Assembly: GCA_022865685.1 (NCBI GenBank) | Contig: JALHUB010000098.1 | Coordinates: 1-17,960 of the forward strand | Reading direction: 5' to 3' | Source of the DNA: Dehalococcoidia bacterium | GTDB taxonomy: Bacteria; Chloroflexota; Dehalococcoidia; DSTF01; JALHUB01 | Length of the DNA stretch: 17,960 bases | Part shown: piece after piece, positions 13,713 through 17,960 of the stretch | Position numbering within the stretch: position 1 is the stretch's first letter | Layout of the letters: each line of letters starts with the position of its first letter | The notes under the pieces: model-generated | Seen by the model: only the letters and a program-made list of their open reading frames with translations | The model's database searches: none | Told to the model about the DNA's origin: nothing | Position numbers and translations under genes: made by a program

Positions 13713-14315
13713 TCAGTTGCCCCGGCTGTAGACTCCGATTAGCTCCCCCTGAGCCAGGATGTCCCCCGCCATCGCTTGCAGGAGTTGGCTCTTCGACAGG
13801 CCGGGGGAAGCGTCGAGCCTGTAGTCGATGGCGTAGAGGCGGAAGAAGTAGCGATGGGCGCCGCTCGGCGGACAGGGGCCCGTGTAACCCATTACGTTCG
13901 CCCCATTCTTCCCGTTGGTCCCGCCCTGCGACGGCCTTTCGTCGGTCGAAACGCCCTCGGGCAGGCCACGCAACGTCGGAGGAAGATCGTAGATGACCCA
14001 ATGCACGAATTCCCCCGACGGCGCGTCCGGGTCGTCGACGATTAGAGCCAGGCTTTGAGTGCCTTCCGGCGGCTGCCCCCACTCGAGCGGCGGTGAAACG
14101 TTCTCGCCGTCGCAGGTGTAGTTGACCGGTATCGATTCGCCGTCGGCGAAAGCGGTGCTGACGAACGAAATCGCTTCCTGGCCAGCTCCCTCCGTTGCGA
14201 TGACCGCCGGAAGCGAGAGTGTCGGAGTAGGTGAAGAAATCCGATCATTCACGCCGCAGCCGAGCGCGACGACGGCCACGATGCCGATGAGCAGAGAAAC
14301 GAGCATATTCTTCAT
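13713..14315 (-). CDS. PEBP/YbhB-family lipoprotein
   Basis: A 200-residue phosphatidylethanolamine-binding-protein (Raf kinase inhibitor-like) family member with a lipoprotein leader. ATG 14315 follows GGGAGG (spacing 7). The leader is MKNMLVSLLIGIVAVVALGC, with lipobox ALGC and lipidated Cys20, then a Ser/Pro/Thr-rich linker. The PEBP fold is shown by IPVNYTCDGENVSPPLEW (62-79), LIVDDPDAPSGEFVHWVIYDLP (91-112) with the ligand-pocket DPDAP and HW, and YTGPCPPSGAHRYFFRLYA (144-162). The length without leader (about 180) is normal for YbhB/YbcL. It should sit on the outer face of the cytoplasmic membrane. Bacterial members have no settled function; binding of anionic small ligands or inhibition of a protease or kinase are the usual proposals. 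Convergent with the enoyl-CoA hydratase and divergent from the His/Cys membrane protein gene. Confidence 0.92.
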   Translation of the reverse strand: MKNMLVSLLIGIVAVVALGCGVNDRISSPTPTLSLPAVIATEGAGQEAISFVSTAFADGESIPVNYTCDGENVSPPLEWGQPPEGTQSLALIVDDPDAPSGEFVHWVIYDLPPTLRGLPEGVSTDERPSQGGTNGKNGANVMGYTGPCPPSGAHRYFFRLYAIDYRLDASPGLSKSQLLQAMAGDILAQGELIGVYSRGN

Positions 14316-14356
14316 CGCCAGACCTCCCGTGCATTTCTCTCCGCGGTGCCATGCTC

Positions 14357-14362
14357 ATTGTA
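14357..14362 (-). promoter_or_regulatory. Candidate -10 box for the PEBP lipoprotein gene
   Basis: The minus strand reads TACAAT (5 of 6 to consensus) about 40 nt before the ATG at 14315. No -35 at proper spacing is convincing. Confidence 0.35.
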
Positions 14363-14386
14363 CACGTATCTGTCTTGTCACGCCCT

Positions 14387-14416
14387 CTGTGAGAGGCGGC
14401 TGGACAGTGGTATGCT
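14387..14416 (+). promoter_or_regulatory. Candidate promoter for the His/Cys membrane protein gene
   Basis: TATGCT (14411-14416) is preceded by TGG (extended -10), with a weak CTGTGA (14387-14392) 18 nt upstream. The leader to ATG 14454 is about 30 nt. Confidence 0.4.
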
Positions 14417-14453
14417 ATGGCGTGCCGTCGGCAGGACGGTCGGAGAGGGACGG

Positions 14454-15350
14454 ATGGCTCCAAAGAAGGCGGCAACCGAAATGCCAGCGAAGCGAAGGCA
14501 CGGGCGTCGCAGGCAGAGCGGTGGGCAGCGCGCGGGTTCGATTATCCTGCGCTTCATCGTGCCCGCGACCTTTACCGTGGCCGCGGTGGCGTTGCTCGTC
14601 ACGTTCTGGACGGGTCGAGAGGCGGAGGCGCCGGAGCTGCGCGCCGCCATCGTCGACCAGTTGGGTCTCAACGAACCGAACCCTGAGTTCGCGCAAACCG
14701 CGACGAGCATGCTCGAGCAGGCCGGCTACACTGTCGACTACTACCCGCCCGAGCAGGTGACCGTCGATTTCTACCGGCAACTCCCAAAGCAGAACTACCT
14801 TCTCATCATCTTCCGCGTGCACATCGCCCGCTTCGACGAGCAGAGCCTGACGATGGAGGACCCGGTGCGCCGCCAGGCTATCCTGGATGCGTTCGCAAGC
14901 GGCGCGTTCCTGTTTACCTCCGAGCAGTACGACAAGACGAAGTACCCCGAGGACCGGGAGAAGCTGCGTCTGTTCCAGGTGCGCAACCTCTCCGGCTCCG
15001 GCGACACCCGCTACTTCGGGATCACGCCGCGATTCATCCAATCGATGGCGGGCAGCTTCGACAAGACGGTCATCGTCTTGATGGGATGCGACGGCCTGCT
15101 CTTCGACGGCACGGCGCAGGCGTTCGTCGACAAGGGCGCGGGTGCCGTCGTCGGCTGGAACAGCCTCGTCTCCGCGCCGCACACGGATAAGGCCACGCAG
15201 ACTCTCCTACAGAAGCTCATCTCCGAGAGGCTGTCGCTGAGCGAGGCGGTAAAGCGGACGATGTCGGAGGTCGGGTCCGAACCCGGCTACAACAATACCC
15301 TGAAAGTATACCCGCAGGACGCCGAAGACCGGACGCTGCCGCGCGCCTAG
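14454..15350 (+). CDS. Membrane-anchored protein of unknown function, possible caspase/CHAT-like fold
   Basis: A 298-residue protein; ATG 14454 follows GGAGAGGG. The N-terminus is strongly basic (KRRHGRRR), followed by one membrane segment (about 29-51), so the rest is probably extracytoplasmic. The soluble part has strand-like hydrophobic segments ending in conserved-looking residues: NYLLIIFRVHIARF (His123), GAFLFTSEQYDKTKY (150-164), DTRYFGITPRFI (184-195), KTVIVLMGCDGLLF (Cys212), AQAFVDKGAGAVVGWNSLVSAPHTDKA (221-247, His243) and a C-terminal YPQD. The order hydrophobic strand-His, then strand-GC, then 'AF...GA..VVGW' is what one sees in clan CD/CHAT-type cysteine proteases, but the usual His-Gly is missing. 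From memory, proteins with RVH, LFTSE, YFGI.P, MGC and HTD motifs occur in archaea and Chloroflexota as uncharacterised proteins. No function is assigned. Its stop overlaps that of the convergent glycosyltransferase. Confidence 0.8.
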   Translation: MAPKKAATEMPAKRRHGRRRQSGGQRAGSIILRFIVPATFTVAAVALLVTFWTGREAEAPELRAAIVDQLGLNEPNPEFAQTATSMLEQAGYTVDYYPPEQVTVDFYRQLPKQNYLLIIFRVHIARFDEQSLTMEDPVRRQAILDAFASGAFLFTSEQYDKTKYPEDREKLRLFQVRNLSGSGDTRYFGITPRFIQSMAGSFDKTVIVLMGCDGLLFDGTAQAFVDKGAGAVVGWNSLVSAPHTDKATQTLLQKLISERLSLSEAVKRTMSEVGSEPGYNNTLKVYPQDAEDRTLPRA

Positions 15351-16669
15351 CGGACCTCGTCGGGCAGCCCTCCGGCCGTTGCGCGGGCTCGCCGCGGGCT
15401 GCGTCGCAGGAGGGCGCGCGGCGACGGCAGCGCGACCCGAGCGATCTCCACCGTGAATGCCCCAAAGAGGGCGCAGTTCAGCGCCGCGACGCCTATCGTG
15501 AAGGGCGAGCCGATCCAGCGCCCGGAGAAAGCGTGGACCGGCGGCGCCACGACCGCCAGGTTGAAGAAAAAGGCCACCGATGCGACGGCGTACAGCGCGC
15601 GCCACCGCTTCTCGGCGACCGCGACCGGCAGCATGAAGGCCAAGAACGGGTAGAGATAGCGGTCATGCGTCGACACCGGCAGGAGATAGAAGGCGAATGC
15701 TAGGTAGGCGGCCGCGATCAGGGCACCGCGAAGGTTCGCGCGGGCGTGGAGATAGAGGAGCCCCAGAAAGCCGGCCGAGACGGTGAGCAGGTAGCCGAGC
15801 ATTCGGTACGTGACGAAGCTGAAGACGGCCTGGTCAGGCTTCGGGTGCAGCGTCACGTCGGCGAACCACCAGGCGTTCCACGCCTCCGCTGAAAGGCGCT
15901 GGTAGTCGGCGTTGAACAGCCGATTGTACACCCGCACGAGGTTTGCCGCCTCGCCGTGCAGGAGCCAGGGCCCCAGGCCCACCAGCCACACTCCCGCGAC
16001 CGTCGCCAGCCCGGGGAGTAGCGCGCGGGCATTTCGTCGCCACGTTGGGTAGAGGAGCACCGGCAGGATGATTATCGGGTGCGGCTTGATGAGGAAGCCG
16101 GCAGCCCAGACGCCGAAGGCGAGCTTCGTCCGGCCGCGCGCGGCAAAGAACAGCGCCAGCAGCATCGCCAGCGTGACCGCGGAGTCCGTCTGCGACCACA
16201 CTGCCGAGTCGTAGAGCACGGCGGGCTGGAAGGCGACGACCGCCGCCGCGCCGAGTGCCATCGCCCGCACACGAGGCAGGCGCATCTCTTCGAACAGCGA
16301 GCGGCTGACAGCGTACGTCGCGACGATCAACGCCAGGTCGAAGAGGACGGGTGGCGCCTTGACCAGCAGGTGCAGCCGGAACACCTCGTGCCCGTAGCCG
16401 CCGCCGATGACGCCGTAAACAAGCGTGAGCAGCCAGAGGACGTAGTGGTACCCCACGTAGTCGGTGTCGCTCGTGCGAAAGACATTGAGCAGGTCGTGCT
16501 GGTGGATGGCCTGCATCCAGTCCTTCCAGCAGCCCTCGTCGCTGAAGTCGTTGGGGAGGTATGCCCAGAGGGGCGTGAGCGCCAGGCGGACGATCAGGGC
16601 GGCGGCCAGGAGGATCGCCAGAGGATAGTAGGACCGAACGATGCGGCGGGCGCGGGCGGGGAGCACCAC
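15347..16669 (-). CDS. GT-C-fold glycosyltransferase (polyprenyl-phosphate sugar-dependent, mannosyltransferase-like)
   Basis: A 440-residue polytopic membrane protein with roughly 10-12 hydrophobic segments. After the first membrane segment (17-35) comes the loop PNDFSDEGCWKDWMQAIHQHDL (39-60), with acidic residues where GT-C enzymes keep their catalytic Asp/Glu, and then RTSDTDYVGYHY. Further typical features are VLYDSAVWSQTDSAVTLAMLL, GFLIKPHPIIILPVLL and STHDRYLYPFLAF, which resemble ALG6/8-, PMT- and mannosyltransferase-like families. The expected role is sugar transfer from a lipid-linked donor to an envelope glycan, lipid or protein; donor and acceptor are unknown. The start is GTG 16669 behind GAGGAGG (spacing 4); GTG 16666, the next codon, has spacing 7 and is equally plausible. 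The C-terminus is Arg-rich. The stop codon shares a CTAG with the convergent gene at 14454-15350. Confidence 0.82.
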   Translation of the reverse strand: MVLPARARRIVRSYYPLAILLAAALIVRLALTPLWAYLPNDFSDEGCWKDWMQAIHQHDLLNVFRTSDTDYVGYHYVLWLLTLVYGVIGGGYGHEVFRLHLLVKAPPVLFDLALIVATYAVSRSLFEEMRLPRVRAMALGAAAVVAFQPAVLYDSAVWSQTDSAVTLAMLLALFFAARGRTKLAFGVWAAGFLIKPHPIIILPVLLYPTWRRNARALLPGLATVAGVWLVGLGPWLLHGEAANLVRVYNRLFNADYQRLSAEAWNAWWFADVTLHPKPDQAVFSFVTYRMLGYLLTVSAGFLGLLYLHARANLRGALIAAAYLAFAFYLLPVSTHDRYLYPFLAFMLPVAVAEKRWRALYAVASVAFFFNLAVVAPPVHAFSGRWIGSPFTIGVAALNCALFGAFTVEIARVALPSPRALLRRSPRRARATAGGLPDEVR

Positions 16670-16688
16670 TCAGCCTCCTCTAAGGTTC

Positions 16689-16697
16689 ATGATAGCA
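16689..16697 (-). promoter_or_regulatory. Candidate extended -10 for the glycosyltransferase gene
   Basis: The minus strand reads TGCTATCAT, an extended -10 (TATCAT, 16689-16694). Transcription would start near 16682, leaving only about 13 nt of leader, which just includes the RBS. No -35 is seen. Confidence 0.35.
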
Positions 16698-16712
16698 AAG
16701 ACGGAGGGCCCC

Positions 16713-17297
16713 GTGTGGCTTGTGCGCCCTGAATCTACGGCGAAGCGCGTTATGCGGCAGGAAGGTCAATCGACGACGGAAACGGTCCTGTTCACGATTG
16801 GCCACTCCACGCGGCCCATCGAGGAGTTCCTCGCCCTATTGGAGGCGCACGGCATCCGCAGGGTCGTCGACGTGCGCACGGTGCCGCGCTCGCGTCGAAA
16901 CCCTCAGTTCGGCATCGTCGTGCTGCCGGAGAACCTGGCAGGCGCGGGCATCGACTACGCGCACATGCCATCGCTCGGCGGGCTGCGCCGTCCGCGAGGC
17001 GATTCAGCGAACACGGGCTGGCGGAACGCCTCCTTCCGCGGCTACGCCGACTACATGCAGACGCCGGAGTTCGAGCAAGCACTGGAGGAGTTGGTGGTGC
17101 TGGCCCGCGAGCAATCTACGGCCGTCATGTGCGCCGAAGCGGTGCCCTGGCGATGCCATCGCTCGCTCATCGCCGACGCCCTGATGATTCGGGGAGTGAC
17201 GGTGAAGCACATCATGAGCCCGACCAGCGCGCAGCCGCACCGAATGACGCCGTTTGCACGCGTCGACGGGACGCGAATCAGCTATCCTGCATCCTAA
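16713..17297 (+). CDS. DUF488 family protein
   Basis: A 194-residue protein of the DUF488 family. The core starts with LFTIGHSTRPIEEFLALLEAHGI and VVDVRTVPRSRRNPQF, continues with a central YAHMPSLGGLR and FRGYADYMQTPEF, and ends with the conserved VMCAEAVPWRCHRSLIADAL, whose CAE..P..CHR motif holds the two family cysteines. Biochemical function is not established; the conserved Cys/His/Arg cluster suggests an enzyme or nucleic-acid-related role. Start choice: GTG 16713 has GGAGGG about 4 nt upstream and is preferred. ATG 16752 begins closer to the conserved core but has no RBS, and ATG 16689 has only AAGG. It is divergent from the glycosyltransferase and followed by a 150-bp gap. A 7-bp stem (17329-17354) after the stop could be a weak terminator. 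Confidence 0.88.
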   Translation: MWLVRPESTAKRVMRQEGQSTTETVLFTIGHSTRPIEEFLALLEAHGIRRVVDVRTVPRSRRNPQFGIVVLPENLAGAGIDYAHMPSLGGLRRPRGDSANTGWRNASFRGYADYMQTPEFEQALEELVVLAREQSTAVMCAEAVPWRCHRSLIADALMIRGVTVKHIMSPTSAQPHRMTPFARVDGTRISYPAS

Positions 17298-17328
17298 CCG
17301 CTTTCTGCTCGGTTCAACCGCTCGTTAA

Positions 17329-17354
17329 GGCGCTCCCCGGTGCTGTTGAGCGCC
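17329..17354 (+). terminator. Weak hairpin after the DUF488 gene
   Basis: GGCGCTC (17329-17335) pairs perfectly with GAGCGCC (17348-17354), loop of 12. It lies 31 bp past the DUF488 stop. No T-run follows, so intrinsic termination is doubtful. Confidence 0.3.
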
Positions 17355-17375
17355 CTTCGGCCGTCCGAGAATAAT
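17346..17375 (+). promoter_or_regulatory. Candidate promoter for the terminal sensor gene
   Basis: TTGAGC (17346-17351) and AATAAT (17370-17375) are 18 nt apart in the gap before the sensor gene. The leader to ATG 17448 would be about 65 nt. The -35 overlaps the 3' arm of the hairpin at 17329-17354. Confidence 0.35.
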
Positions 17376-17447
17376 CTAGAGCCATTTTCACCGCCGCGAA
17401 CTGATGCAACGTGCGCATGAAACGATGGGAACTGAGGTAGGCGACCG

Positions 17448-17960
17448 ATGTTCGGGATAAAGTCCGCGCGGCGTCGCGCCCTGCTAGCGAGCGTCGTGAT
17501 GCTGGTTCTCCTCGGCACGGTGGGCGGAGTGGCAGCCTGGCGCACGCATAGCGATGGCTCGACGCTCGACCGCGTGGACAAGCGACTCGCCATCGTCACC
17601 GACCTCGACAACGCACGCTCCTACACGTTGCTCAGCGCCACCCAGCTCGCCGCTGCGCTCCTGGCGAACGACTCCTCGTCTCTGGAGAAAACCTTCACTG
17701 ATGCCGACCTCGTCGTCGAAGAGAGCCTGCGCAACGCCCGCACCAATCTCGCTGCGACGGGGAATGATATCGAAGCGGCACGCCTGGACACCGTCATCGC
17801 CCAGATCGACGAGTGGCAGTCGAAGACCGGCGGCTTCCTGGCCATGGGCGACGCAACCTCGCAGCAGGAGAGACTGCAGATGGGGCAGCAGTACATACCC
17901 GCGCTCTGGCCCCAATTCAGGGACACGATGGAGCAGCTCGCGCGGCTGAGCGAGAGCCAG
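17448..17960 (+). CDS. N-terminal part of a transmembrane sensor protein (runs off the window)
   Basis: 171 codons are open from ATG 17448 to the window end. GAGG lies about 10 nt upstream of the start. A short basic stretch (KSARRR) precedes one membrane segment (about 11-31, LLASVVMLVLLGTVGGVAAW). The remainder (35-171) is rich in Ala, Leu, Asp, Glu and Gln, with heptad-like helices such as QLAAALLANDSSSLEKTF and ARLDTVIAQIDEWQSK. This is the look of an extracytoplasmic four-helix-bundle sensor (CHASE3- or 4HB-like) at the N-terminus of histidine kinases, diguanylate cyclases or chemoreceptors. A second membrane segment and output domain would be expected beyond the window. Which output it has cannot be told. 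Confidence 0.7.
   Translation, partial: MFGIKSARRRALLASVVMLVLLGTVGGVAAWRTHSDGSTLDRVDKRLAIVTDLDNARSYTLLSATQLAAALLANDSSSLEKTFTDADLVVEESLRNARTNLAATGNDIEAARLDTVIAQIDEWQSKTGGFLAMGDATSQQERLQMGQQYIPALWPQFRDTMEQLARLSESQ

Overview
The window is about 18 kb of GC-rich (low-60s %) bacterial DNA with a compact, mostly monocistronic layout and many strand changes. It looks like ordinary chromosome, probably from an uncultivated lineage known from a metagenome. The gene mix fits a Chloroflexota (Dehalococcoidia-like) organism: an EMO-type haem/Fe-S membrane oxidoreductase, a PPi-type phosphofructokinase, lipoproteins, GAF/PAS sensor kinases, and a membrane-anchored protein family I associate with archaea and Chloroflexota. 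This placement is an inference from gene content only. I see no rRNA, tRNA, CRISPR array, IS element or prophage.

Layout. Positions 1-1241 (minus): the 5' end of a fatty-acyl-CoA ligase-like gene, cut by the window edge, and a quinone-reductase-type MDR oxidoreductase. 1479-2546 (plus): 6-phosphofructokinase with PPi-type active-site residues. 2675-3513 (plus): a broken lipoprotein gene with one frameshift and one in-frame TAG, then a perfect 14-bp terminator hairpin. 3600-8537 (minus): an MFS exporter, a DedA/VTT membrane protein, a large EMO-like Fe-S oxidoreductase, and a stand-alone serine-recombinase-fold protein lacking its catalytic serine. 8538-8896: a 359-bp gene-free divergent region with several dyads. 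8897-11619 (plus): a LuxR-type response regulator and its GAF-PAS histidine kinase, overlapping by ATGA. 11650-12738 (minus): a GNAT-like protein. 12893-13678 (plus): an enoyl-CoA hydratase. 13713-14315 (minus): a PEBP-family lipoprotein. 14454-15350 (plus): a membrane-anchored protein of unknown function with spaced His/Cys/His residues. 15347-16669 (minus): a GT-C type glycosyltransferase. 16713-17297 (plus): a DUF488 protein. 17448-17960 (plus): the N-terminus of a transmembrane sensor, cut by the window edge.

How the genes relate. Acyl-CoA ligase, enoyl-CoA hydratase and the EMO-like protein (which in characterised relatives passes ETF electrons from acyl-CoA dehydrogenases to menaquinone) suggest fatty- or aromatic-acid oxidation linked to a respiratory chain. 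They are not one operon. The response regulator/kinase pair is the only clearly co-transcribed unit. I found no defence island or new multigene system. The most unusual items are the serine-less recombinase-fold protein, the His/Cys membrane protein, the doubly broken lipoprotein gene, and two long inverted repeats placed around predicted promoters.
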